This document shows, in pieces, positions 1 through 6,192 of a stretch of 15,664 nt of DNA (within the stretch, counting starts at the first letter, position 1; each line of letters begins with the position of its first letter). A program made the position numbers and the translations under genes. The DNA is from Sphingomonas sp. (GTDB lineage Bacteria > Pseudomonadota > Alphaproteobacteria > Sphingomonadales > Sphingomonadaceae). The stretch is taken from assembly GCA_013812805.1 (NCBI GenBank), contig JACCSV010000096.1:1-15664 (forward strand), written 5' to 3'. The notes beneath the pieces were generated by a model. That model did no database searches. It had not been told where the DNA came from and saw only the letters and a list, made by a program, of their open reading frames with translations.

Positions 1-509
1 TGCAGGTCGTTGACCATCCGCCGCTCTTGCTGGACCTTGCCGGCGAAATCCCAACTGGCATTGCGGTTGGTGTTGACGAACGGCTCGAGCGCTACCCCGA
101 ACTTGCGCGCGTAGCCGAGGATCACCCGGTGAGTGGACGGGATCCGCGCGGCGCCGGCGTTGAAGTACAGCCCCTTGTCGAATTCGGCGCGCTGGTTGGG
201 CCGCCCGAACTGCTGGATCACATCGCCGCCGCGAACCGTCCAGACACGGCCGCCGACGCGGCTTTGCGCTTCGAGGACCGTAACGCCGAAGCCGGCGCGG
301 TGAAGCTCATAGGCGGAGACCAGCCCGGCGATGCCGGCGCCGAGGATGATCACCGACTTGCCGGTGCCGCTACCGGGCGCGAGTGCAAAGTCTTCGGCAC
401 CCGGCGGGGTCGGCTGGGCCAGCCCCATCGCCTCCATCGCCATGTAGGCGGCCCCCGCGCCGCCAGCCGCGCCGATCCTGTGCAGCAGGCTGCGACGAGT
501 CAGTGCCAT
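1..509 (-). CDS. Tat-exported flavin monoamine oxidase family protein (N-terminal part)
   Basis: The reading frame begins at ATG 509-507 and stays open to the left edge, so only the first 169 residues are visible and the C-terminus is missing. A twin-arginine signal (TRRSLL at residues 4-9, then an Ala/Gly-rich stretch) predicts folded export through Tat. A Rossmann FAD-binding start follows: IILGAGIAGL around residues 54-63, an acidic residue E80 closing the second strand, and the GGRVW motif near 86-90. The stretch FNAGAARIPSTHR resembles the flavin monoamine oxidase / tryptophan 2-monooxygenase group, which oxidises amines or amino acids to imines with release of H2O2. A GGGGGA ribosome site lies about 6 bases before the start. 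The gene begins 30 bases after the upstream RidA-like gene, so the two are probably cotranscribed. Family assignment is fairly sure; the substrate is unknown. Confidence 0.88.
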   Translation of the reverse strand, partial: MALTRRSLLHRIGAAGGAGAAYMAMEAMGLAQPTPPGAEDFALAPGSGTGKSVIILGAGIAGLVSAYELHRAGFGVTVLEAQSRVGGRVWTVRGGDVIQQFGRPNQRAEFDKGLYFNAGAARIPSTHRVILGYARKFGVALEPFVNTNRNASWDFAGKVQQERRMVNDL

Positions 510-539
510 ACAATGTCCCCCATAGCTGGCTGAGTGCGG

Positions 540-1040
540 CTACTTCCCCTGTTTGGCCGCGGTAACTTCGATCTCGACGAGCCACCCCGGATCGACCAGG
601 CCGGCGACTTCCATCGTCGAGCGTGCCGGCTTGTTGGGCTGGCTCATCGGGTAGCGCTCCAGATAAGCCTTCATCATGCCGCGAAAATCCATCGCCTCCG
701 CACCCGGCGGAGCAACCAGGAATACGCGCATCATCACCACGTTGCGCAGGTCCATCCCGTGCGCTCTCAGCTCGCGCTCGATCTTGCCCAGGACGGAGCG
801 GGTCTGAGCCTCGGTATCGCCGTAGCGCTCGACCGATCCCGGCGCCGCTTCCTTGTTCACGGCGTCAGGAACGGTACCGCTGACGTAAACCACGTCGCGT
901 CCTTCCGGCACCAGTATCGACGTCGCGATCGGCGAACCCTGTCCGAGCATCACCATCTGTGTCGACTGCGTTGCCTGGGCTGCGGCCGAACTGGCCATGA
1001 CGACCGCCGCCCCGCCCGCAAATAGCCAATGAATCCGCAT
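540..1040 (-). CDS. Exported RidA (YjgF/YER057c/UK114) family protein
   Basis: This 166-residue protein starts with a Sec-type signal peptide (MRIHWLF, hydrophobic core, AAAQA near residue 22). A RidA-like fold follows, recognisable from VVYVSGTVPD (about 50-59), the segment ending NVVMMRVFLV (about 100-109), and PARSTMEVAGL ... VEIEVTAA near the C-terminus. R140 sits where RidA proteins place the arginine that binds the carboxylate of the imine or enamine substrate. Cytoplasmic RidA is about 130 residues; the extra length is the leader plus a small insertion. RidA enzymes hydrolyse reactive imines to ketones and ammonia. The neighbour 30 bases downstream is an amine oxidase that would make such imines, and both carry export signals, so a periplasmic partnership is a reasonable inference. 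A purine-rich AGGGGGAG lies about 12 bases before the start. Confidence 0.9.
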   Translation of the reverse strand: MRIHWLFAGGAAVVMASSAAAQATQSTQMVMLGQGSPIATSILVPEGRDVVYVSGTVPDAVNKEAAPGSVERYGDTEAQTRSVLGKIERELRAHGMDLRNVVMMRVFLVAPPGAEAMDFRGMMKAYLERYPMSQPNKPARSTMEVAGLVDPGWLVEIEVTAAKQGK

Positions 1041-1181
1041 CGCGACTCGACTCCCCCTGTCCCGTTCGCGGCAGATTGACAGCCAATTGCGCCGCGCGCC
1101 TCAAAAAACATGCGCAGTCCCGCATCGGCCCGCGCCGTTGAGCGTTGAGCCACCAATACAATCCACATCGGGAGAATGTGC

Positions 1182-1631
1182 ATGACCAGCGACGCCCAGA
1201 TTTCGACGCTCAATACACTGACCACGACACTGATCGACAGCATCAACGGCTTCGAAGACGCCGCCACCAACAGCGAGAATACGCGCTTCCAGCAGCTGTT
1301 CCGCGAGCATTCCAGCGACCGCCGCAAGGTCGTCGAGGAGCTTCGCGCCGAAGTCCGCCGCCTGGGCGGGGAGCCGAGCGACGATCAGTCGTTCCTCGGC
1401 CAGACGCACCAGCGCTTCCTCGACCTAAAGGCCGCGATCACCGGCCGCGACGACAAAGCGATCGTCAACGAGGTCGAGCGCGGCGAGGATTATCTTAAGG
1501 AGAAGTTCGAGGCGGCGCTCAACAGTCAGGACCTGACCGGCGACAGCCGCGCGGTCGTGGAACGCGCTTACCAGTCGGTGCGCGAAGGGCACGACCGGAT
1601 GAGCCAGCTCAAGCACGGCATGGAGACCTGA
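1182..1631 (+). CDS. DUF2383 / PA2169-family four-helix-bundle protein
   Basis: The protein is about 149 residues, almost entirely charged amphipathic helix with no signal peptide or membrane segment. The opening (ISTLNTLTTTLIDSINGFEDAA) and the FQQLFREHSSDRRKVVEEL segment match the PA2169/DUF2383 ferritin-like family. Its role is unknown; members are often linked to stress or stationary phase. An in-frame ATG at 1176 would add two residues, but the GGGAGA ribosome site (1170-1175) touches it directly and is 6 bases from ATG 1182, so 1182 is preferred. The gene is divergent from the RidA gene across about 140 bases. I looked for a general-stress EcfG promoter (GGAAC-N16/17-CGTT) and did not find one. 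Transcription ends at the hairpin just downstream. Confidence 0.85.
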   Translation: MTSDAQISTLNTLTTTLIDSINGFEDAATNSENTRFQQLFREHSSDRRKVVEELRAEVRRLGGEPSDDQSFLGQTHQRFLDLKAAITGRDDKAIVNEVERGEDYLKEKFEAALNSQDLTGDSRAVVERAYQSVREGHDRMSQLKHGMET

Positions 1632-1644
1632 GGATTTGGTTTTC

Positions 1645-1672
1645 GGAGGGGGCTTGGCCCCCTCCTCTTCCT
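1645..1672 (+). terminator. Hairpin terminator between convergent genes
   Basis: GGAGGGGGC (1645-1653), a TTG loop and GCCCCCTCC (1657-1665) form a perfect 9-bp GC-rich stem, followed by a pyrimidine tract (TCTTCCTC). It lies 13 bases after the stop of the DUF2383 gene and directly before the end of the minus-strand TonB_C-like gene. It can therefore serve the plus strand and, by symmetry of the stem, probably also the minus strand. Confidence 0.8.
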
Positions 1673-3576
1673 CATGCCACCGCTTCAACGTCGAGCGTGA
1701 CCGTGAAGATCATCGAGGCGGAGCGGTCTGCTTCGCCCTCGCCATGCGGCACTGCGTAGGTTCCCTCTGCAAAGCCGCACACTACTTCCTTCGGCTGCGG
1801 CACGCCTTGGGCGTCGACAATCTCGCAACCGGACAGGGTACCGTCGGGCGCAATCGTGAGCTTTAGCAGATGTCGGGAGATCAGCGACCTTCGGTTCAGT
1901 TTGGCGAGTTCGCTAGGGCTCACTTCCCTGGCGACAAGGCGGGCCTCGAGGACGAGCTTTGCCCGGGCTGCCGGAAGAGCGCTCGCTGGAGCTAGCGCCA
2001 GCAAGTCCGCCGCTTCGGTGAGACAGTCTTCAGGATCACCCGCAAGTGCGCCTTCAAACTCGCGACGGCATGACACGACGCCGGCCGCCGGCGCTAGGGT
2101 AATCGTCGTGCGATCGATCCAATCGGCAAGCGGCAATATTGGGTCTTCGAGTTTCCAATAGACGGAGCGCCGGTCGACGGACGCGACGGCCGTCCCGGCA
2201 TTATCGACAGCCGGTTCATACCGTGCTCGTGCGCTGACCAGGGTGCACGTCGCTTGGTCGAGAGCCGCCGAACCGGACGAGGTATCGACCGCGCAGCTGC
2301 GAACCTTTCCCTGCCGGTCGACCGCAACCTTGACGATCACCCTCCCTTGGTGGTCGTCGTCGATAGCCTCCTTAGGGTAGTCGTCCTCCGTCACCAGCGC
2401 ATTTGGATTAAGCAGCCGCGGCCCGGCATCGGCAGCGTTGGCGAAGCGCAGGTAGTGGCGTCCGTAAAATGCGATAGTGGCAGGCTTTGCTTGCCCACCA
2501 ATAGCAACAGGCCCGAACCTCGGCGGCGCCAAACTGCATGCGTCGGATTGAGGTACCGCCAGCACCACCTCGCACCCAATCACCTTCCCTGTCGCGTCGA
2601 GCGAAACGCGCAAACGGTGCTCGGTCAGCAGACGCTCACCGGGCCGCAGCGCCCGGGGCGGCTTCAGCCGGCCTTCCTCAACGACGATCATGTTCTCGCT
2701 AATCGCTGCGGCACGGCCGCCGGCAACCAGTGGCAGCATGTGTTCAGGAGCCCTCGTGGGCCCCCCGGGCGGGCAGGGCCGGGTCTGCGTCTCGTCGCCG
2801 GGCAGACGCGTCTGAAGCTGGCAGCTCTCCACTTCGCCGGAATCGGTGAAGCGGATTGTCATCTCTGTCGCCGAGTCGGTGACGAAGCCGAGGCCTCCGG
2901 CTAACCTCCACGTGATTTTCTGGCGAAACTCGCCTGCAATACCCGTGCCCTGCTCGTCCCGCGCGGGCTTAAACCGGCCACGTGTCGACAAAAGCTCGCA
3001 GGTGCGCGCGTCGAGGGCCGTTGACCTCGACGATTTTTCGATGGTGCAGGAAGCAGGCGTACCGTCCGCATCAACGCGCACCAATGCGGTCACGGCGCCC
3101 TGCTCGTTGTTTGACACTGCAGCCGCAGGATAGTCGCTGGCCAGAACAAGCTTGGATCCTTGGACCAGGTCTGGGGACTCGATGTCGACGGCGCTAGGTC
3201 CAGCGCTGCCGATACCCCACCGAACCGAGCGCTGATCCTTGGCTATGGTCGGTTTTCCGACGGCGTCTTGCGCAGGTGTGTATCGGGCGCGTCCGCGATA
3301 CAGTTCGCAAGCCGCGCGATCGAGCAAAGCATGGCCGGACGAGCTTTGGACCGTACAGCCAGTCACACGCCCGCGCTGGTCAATCTCGAGCTCGAAGGCG
3401 ACCTGCCCCTGCTGCTTTGAACGTAGCGCCTGCTCCGGATAATCGGCGGGCTTGACTACGTCGGAGGTCCCCAGCAACTGCGCATCGGCCGAGCGGTCTT
3501 CAGGCGCTTTCGCCGGCTGCGAAAGCAGCGCCCCGGGCGTGGTTAGCAGCCCAATCCAGACAAGCACGCGCTTCAT
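1672..3576 (-). CDS. Exported TonB C-terminal-domain repeat protein
   Basis: The chosen start (ATG 3576) gives 634 residues and places a signal peptide at the N-terminus (MKRVLVWIGLLTTPGALLSQ). An in-frame ATG at 3624 would add 16 polar residues before the signal and overlap the upstream gene, so it is disfavoured. Three clear TonB_C-like units occur at about 38-121, 141-225 and 395-487, each with a DYP...A...QG.V opening, a V...G.V..C strand pair and a second cysteine 16 residues later. Four more degenerate units lie between and after them. All 14 cysteines fall into pairs (74/90, 177/193, 252/268, 335/347, 428/444, 503/518, 584/600). No N-terminal membrane anchor of classical TonB, proline-rich spacer or ExbBD partner is seen, so it may bind periplasmic or outer-membrane partners rather than transduce energy. 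It follows the DUF202 gene by 34 bases. Function unknown. Confidence 0.85.
   Translation of the reverse strand: MKRVLVWIGLLTTPGALLSQPAKAPEDRSADAQLLGTSDVVKPADYPEQALRSKQQGQVAFELEIDQRGRVTGCTVQSSSGHALLDRAACELYRGRARYTPAQDAVGKPTIAKDQRSVRWGIGSAGPSAVDIESPDLVQGSKLVLASDYPAAAVSNNEQGAVTALVRVDADGTPASCTIEKSSRSTALDARTCELLSTRGRFKPARDEQGTGIAGEFRQKITWRLAGGLGFVTDSATEMTIRFTDSGEVESCQLQTRLPGDETQTRPCPPGGPTRAPEHMLPLVAGGRAAAISENMIVVEEGRLKPPRALRPGERLLTEHRLRVSLDATGKVIGCEVVLAVPQSDACSLAPPRFGPVAIGGQAKPATIAFYGRHYLRFANAADAGPRLLNPNALVTEDDYPKEAIDDDHQGRVIVKVAVDRQGKVRSCAVDTSSGSAALDQATCTLVSARARYEPAVDNAGTAVASVDRRSVYWKLEDPILPLADWIDRTTITLAPAAGVVSCRREFEGALAGDPEDCLTEAADLLALAPASALPAARAKLVLEARLVAREVSPSELAKLNRRSLISRHLLKLTIAPDGTLSGCEIVDAQGVPQPKEVVCGFAEGTYAVPHGEGEADRSASMIFTVTLDVEAVA
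1675..3156 (-). repeat. Internal protein-level duplication of a three-unit block (about 250 residues)
   Basis: Within the TonB_C-like protein, residues about 141-390 (roughly 3156-2406) and 395-634 (roughly 2394-1675) each hold one clear unit followed by two degenerate units. Matching cysteines are offset by a constant 251, 251 and 249 residues (177 to 428, 252 to 503, 335 to 584). The outer unit openings also align (SDYPAAAV...QGAV with DDYPKEAI...QGRV), as do the inner ones (VSLDATGKVIGCEV with LTIAPDGTLSGCEI). The duplication is ancient, because it is visible in protein and not obvious in DNA. Confidence 0.65.
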
Positions 3577-3610
3577 TGAAATCGACTTTCGTTCGACGGC
3601 AACGGCCCGA

Positions 3611-4003
3611 TCAGCTCGGCTCAATCGGCAGCAGCCACATTGCAGCGATCAGCGAGGCAGCCCCGATGTTGGCAACGATCATCATCAGCCGCAACCGGCT
3701 GTGGTTGAACGCCTTGACCTGGTGCGGACTGAGGCGGCTGAGCACCTGGCAGGCGCGCCGCTCGGCAGCGATGAACAGGAACATGCCGAGGATCACGAAC
3801 AAGGTCGCGATCGCTCTGGGCACCCAGGAAGGCTCCATGCGCAAGAACAGCGCCTGGAAGCCAAGCCCGATGGCGACCGCGGCGAAACCGGTGCGGAACC
3901 AGCCGGCGAAGGTCCGCTCGTTGGCCAACACGGTGCGGTCCTCGGCGAGGTCGGTGCGCTCGTGCGCAAGTGTTTGCTTGGGATGGTCGTCCTCGTCGCT
4001 CAT
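3611..4003 (-). CDS. DUF202 (YidH-type) small membrane protein
   Basis: The 130-residue protein opens with a charged N-terminus containing the DUF202 signature (LAHERTDLAEDRTVLANERTF, about residues 12-32; compare the family pattern LAxERTxLAxxRT). Three membrane segments follow, at about 34-54, 61-80 and 105-125, with a basic loop between the last two. DUF202 proteins are small inner-membrane proteins of unknown function. The start codon overlaps the stop of the upstream DUF421 gene in an ATGA (4000-4003), which suggests coupled translation. The stop is 34 bases before the preferred start of the TonB_C-like gene. Confidence 0.88.
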   Translation of the reverse strand: MSDEDDHPKQTLAHERTDLAEDRTVLANERTFAGWFRTGFAAVAIGLGFQALFLRMEPSWVPRAIATLFVILGMFLFIAAERRACQVLSRLSPHQVKAFNHSRLRLMMIVANIGAASLIAAMWLLPIEPS

Positions 4004-4596
4004 GACAGTTCCCCCACACGATTGCGTTGCGGCCGGTTGCCTGATTCGCCGCCGCCGCCATCGCCAATTGGTCCCGGGTGCTCCGAACGCTGCCCGAGCC
4101 GACGAACGTCATGCAGCAGATCCAGCGCTTGGTCGGACTTCTCGATGACGCTGAAGCTTCCGTCTGTTTCCAGCACTACAGCTCCAATCTGATCCAGCCG
4201 CCCATGCCCCTCCTTGCGGATGGCCTCGGCGATCTCGTCGAGTGTGACACGCTCCTGGTGAAGCGCTTCCCGGAACAGCATGCCCTCCTCGACGAGTAAC
4301 GTCGGGCGCGACCGGACGATGTCGCGGAAGACTTTCGACGCCATGGATAGCTTGGTCACGGCATATTGCAGCAGCGCCAGCATGCCGAGGACGATCGCTC
4401 CGCGAAGCAGGCCGATGTCCGGGCTGATCATGATCGTCGCTAGGGCCGAGCCAAATGCGACGGTGATTGCGAAATCAAAGGCATTGAGCTTCGACAGCGA
4501 CCTTTTGCCGCTAAGTCGAAGGACGAAAACCAGCCAGAGGTAAGCGCCGAGGGCCACCGCGGGCACCATCGCGTAGTCAAGCCACAAGGATGTCAT
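4000..4596 (-). CDS. DUF421 (YetF-type) membrane protein
   Basis: The protein has 198 residues with three predicted membrane helices at about 9-27, 40-56 and 62-80. The family motif GKRSLSKLNAFDFAI (30-44) lies between the first two. A cytoplasmic alpha/beta domain follows at about 86-155, with RPTLLVEEGM, the segment ending EIAEAIRKEG, and IGAVVLETDGSFSVI, all typical of DUF421/YetF. The last 30 residues are a polar Gly/Arg-rich tail. The molecular role is not established. No good ribosome site precedes ATG 4596. The gene starts 41 bases after the end of lysR on the same strand and overlaps the DUF202 gene by four bases, so it may belong to one transcript with both. Confidence 0.9.
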   Translation of the reverse strand: MTSLWLDYAMVPAVALGAYLWLVFVLRLSGKRSLSKLNAFDFAITVAFGSALATIMISPDIGLLRGAIVLGMLALLQYAVTKLSMASKVFRDIVRSRPTLLVEEGMLFREALHQERVTLDEIAEAIRKEGHGRLDQIGAVVLETDGSFSVIEKSDQALDLLHDVRRLGQRSEHPGPIGDGGGGESGNRPQRNRVGELS

Positions 4597-4637
4597 AGTT
4601 CATCAACGCGGCATCGTTGCACTTTCTCCGTAGCTGG

Positions 4638-5567
4638 TCACACCGCTACGAGTTCACGTTCCTCGACCGACCGGGCGATTTCCGGGAGCAGCCATTCGCG
4701 GAAGCGCTTGATCTTGGGCACCATGCGCCGCTCCGGCGGGAACACCAGCCAGTAGGACCAGGCGCGGCTCGACAGGCGGTCGGGGAACGGGATCGTCAGC
4801 CGGCCGGCGGCGACGTCGCCTGCCCACAGCAGTGGGGTCAACAGCGCGAACCCCTGCCCGCCCATCGCCGCATGGCCTTCGTTGGCCTGGCTGTCGAGCC
4901 GAACGCCAGGGCGCCTCAGCACCCGCTCGTCGGCGCTCACGCCGTTGTCGGTGAACCACTGCTGCCACCATTCGTCGCTGGCATTGATCCGCTGCAGGTC
5001 GGGAAGGTCCGCGGGCTCGAGTGGCCGGCCAAGCTTGCGCTCGGCTTCCTCGATGCATTCAGTGCTGGCCATCGGCGTGAAGCTGGCGCGGAACAAGCGG
5101 TGACATTCCAGCCCCTCCCACTCGCCGCTGCCGCCGCGGATGCCGACATCGGCGTCGCCGGCGCGCAGGTCGACCAGCTCGTTGCCGGTTAGCAACCGAA
5201 CGGCAAGGTCCGGGTGCTGCATCTGGAACTGGCCGACACGCCAGGCGAGCCAAGTGTTGCCGAAAGTCGTCGTGGTAGTGATGGTCAGCAGCGATTCGTC
5301 TTCGGCTTCGTACGTTGAAAAGGCCGCTTCGATCGCGTCGAACGCCTGGCTTAGGCTGGGCAGCAGGCGGGCACCGAGCGGGGTAAGCCGAGCCCGTCCG
5401 CGCTCGCGCACGAACAGGGCCGCGCCGACTCGCTCTTCCAGCGCTTTGACCTGATAGGAGACCGCCGCCTGGGTCATCCCCAGCTCGGCCGCTGCGGCGG
5501 TGAAATTCTCGTTACGCGCGGCCGCCTCGAACGCCCGGATTGCGGTCAGAGGCGGCAGCTTGCGCAT
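4638..5567 (-). CDS. LysR-family transcriptional regulator, GcvA type
   Basis: This 309-residue regulator has the standard LysR layout. An N-terminal winged helix-turn-helix (about 5-64: LTAIRAFEAAARNENFTAAA, then GMTQAAVSYQVKALEERVG) is followed by a two-lobed effector-binding domain from about residue 90. Features such as VSYQVKALE, LAWRVGQFQ, DLRAGDADVGIR and WWQQWF point to the GcvA/AmpR-like branch. Such proteins usually bind T-N11-A dyads and often regulate themselves or a divergent gene; the divergent neighbour here is a small gene of unknown function. No Shine-Dalgarno is visible before ATG 5567, and a good promoter places the transcript start almost at the ATG, so the message may be leaderless. 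The inducer and targets cannot be read from sequence. Confidence 0.92.
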   Translation of the reverse strand: MRKLPPLTAIRAFEAAARNENFTAAAAELGMTQAAVSYQVKALEERVGAALFVRERGRARLTPLGARLLPSLSQAFDAIEAAFSTYEAEDESLLTITTTTTFGNTWLAWRVGQFQMQHPDLAVRLLTGNELVDLRAGDADVGIRGGSGEWEGLECHRLFRASFTPMASTECIEEAERKLGRPLEPADLPDLQRINASDEWWQQWFTDNGVSADERVLRRPGVRLDSQANEGHAAMGGQGFALLTPLLWAGDVAAGRLTIPFPDRLSSRAWSYWLVFPPERRMVPKIKRFREWLLPEIARSVEERELVAV

Positions 5568-5575
5568 TTGCGCGT

Positions 5576-5604
5576 CTATAAATCCAGCTTATCGATTCTG
5601 TCGA
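5576..5604 (-). promoter_or_regulatory. Probable lysR promoter giving a near-leaderless mRNA
   Basis: On the minus strand, TCGACA (5604-5599) and TTATAG (5581-5576) are separated by exactly 17 bases, a good sigma-70 match. The predicted start of transcription falls at about 5570-5568, within three bases of the lysR ATG at 5567. This agrees with the absence of a ribosome binding site. Confidence 0.55.
5578..5592. promoter_or_regulatory. Candidate LysR operator (ATAA-N7-TTAT, a T-N11-A dyad)
   Basis: ATAA (5578-5581) and TTAT (5589-5592) form a perfect inverted repeat, and T5579 and A5591 are spaced as T-N11-A, the pattern LysR proteins usually bind. The site covers the -10 edge and spacer of the proposed lysR promoter. 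Binding there would block the promoter, fitting negative autoregulation. Confidence 0.45.
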
Positions 5605-5648
5605 GCGTTTGATTGGCGAAACGAGTAGCGGGCGCCTAATTCACACTC

Positions 5649-5696
5649 ACCGCCGGCGGTCGGCCTGCCCTCCCCAGCCTCCAAGCCGCCGGCGGC
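5649..5696. repeat. Two copies of a CCGCCGGCGG palindrome
   Basis: ACCGCCGGCGGT (5649-5660) and GCCGCCGGCGGC (5685-5696) are each perfect 12-base palindromes sharing the core CCGCCGGCGG, with centres 36 bases apart. They lie 25-72 bases before the first small gene. Each can fold alone, or the two can pair to make one long hairpin in the leader. Whether they bind a protein is not known. Confidence 0.5.
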
Positions 5697-5720
5697 AAAT
5701 GACAAAACAGGAGCCACGCC

Positions 5721-5894
5721 ATGACTTATGGGCTCGATACACGCTTGCCCGACGAAAACATCATTGCCGAAGTGGCTCTCCGGGCCAGCTTCGCGGCCTG
5801 GCGCAAGCTCGACGAGCAGTCGCGGCTGCGGCTGGTGGAGCGCGAGCTCAAGCCCGCCAACGACCTCATCGACGGCTACCCGCTCGCACTTTGA
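5721..5894 (+). CDS. Small hypothetical protein (57 aa)
   Basis: I do not recognise a family. The reading frame encodes 57 residues beginning MTYGLDTRLPDENIIAEV and ending DLIDGYPLAL. It has a good ribosome site (CAGGAG, about 6 bases before the ATG) and codon use like the neighbouring genes. The product is acidic to neutral and probably helical in its middle (RASFAAWRKLDEQSRLRLVE), with no signal peptide or membrane segment. It is divergent from lysR, and a second small gene starts 14-23 bases downstream, so the two probably form a short operon. A regulatory tie to the LysR protein is possible but unproven. It is too short for default gene calling in some pipelines. Confidence 0.65.
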   Translation: MTYGLDTRLPDENIIAEVALRASFAAWRKLDEQSRLRLVERELKPANDLIDGYPLAL

Positions 5895-5908
5895 GAGACG
5901 AGGAAAGG

Positions 5909-6091
5909 ATGAGAACCATGATCGACGAAATCTTCGACCGGCAGTACCAGTCCGGACGCAACGAGCTCCACGACGGCATCGACCGCCTCGTGACTCGAAT
6001 CGGCAGCGGCATGGCCGATACCTTCAGGACGATCCACCGCGTGCAGTTCGACGCGCCGTGGGCGAAAAGGAAGCGCCCCGGGCTCGCCTGA
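5909..6091 (+). CDS. Small hypothetical protein (57-60 aa)
   Basis: No known family is recognised. From ATG 5909 the product is 60 residues (MRTMIDEIFDRQYQSGRNEL ... KRKRPGLA). Starting at ATG 5918 it is 57. A purine-rich AGGAAAGG at 5901-5908 abuts the first ATG and is better spaced for the second, so 5918 may be the true start. The protein looks helical, with an acidic N-terminal half and a basic, proline-containing end (WAKRKRPG). The frame remains open upstream to 5609, but that extension runs through the leader and the other small gene and is not believed. It lies 14-23 bases after the first small gene and about 100 bases before purC. Confidence 0.62.
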   Translation: MRTMIDEIFDRQYQSGRNELHDGIDRLVTRIGSGMADTFRTIHRVQFDAPWAKRKRPGLA

Positions 6092-6125
6092 CGAGCACCA
6101 AAGCCATTGCATCGCGACAGCTCGA

Positions 6126-6153
6126 TTGCCGATGAGGAGCGGCTCGCTTATAG
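6126..6153 (+). promoter_or_regulatory. Probable purC promoter
   Basis: TTGCCG (6126-6131) and TTATAG (6148-6153) are separated by 16 bases and lie 40 bases before the purC ATG. The spacer contains the left arm of a hairpin and the -10 box falls in its loop, so the same bases may serve as both promoter and structure. Confidence 0.45.
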
Positions 6154-6166
6154 CCCGCCGCTCCTC
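6134..6166 (+). terminator. Hairpin between the small genes and purC
   Basis: GAGGAGCGGC (6134-6143) pairs perfectly with GCCGCTCCTC (6157-6166) around a 13-base loop. There is no T-tract after it, so it is at best a weak intrinsic terminator for the small-gene pair. It overlaps the proposed purC promoter. Confidence 0.45.
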
Positions 6167-6192
6167 GAACCTGCTGGAGAGACGCGCAATCC

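Noticed and set aside
1041..1181. General-stress EcfG promoter before the DUF2383 gene
   Set aside because: CGTT words are present, but no GGAAC lies 16-17 bases upstream on either strand.
3577..3624. Upstream start for the TonB_C-like gene at 3624
   Set aside because: It would place 16 polar residues ahead of a good signal peptide and overlap the DUF202 gene.
5609..6091. A 160-codon frame covering the leader and both small genes
   Set aside because: The upstream part overlaps the better-supported 57-codon gene and the palindromes and lacks a ribosome site. Only its last 57-60 codons are accepted.
5721..6091. Toxin-antitoxin pair
   Set aside because: The size and tandem order fit, but neither protein shows a known toxin or DNA-binding antitoxin pattern.
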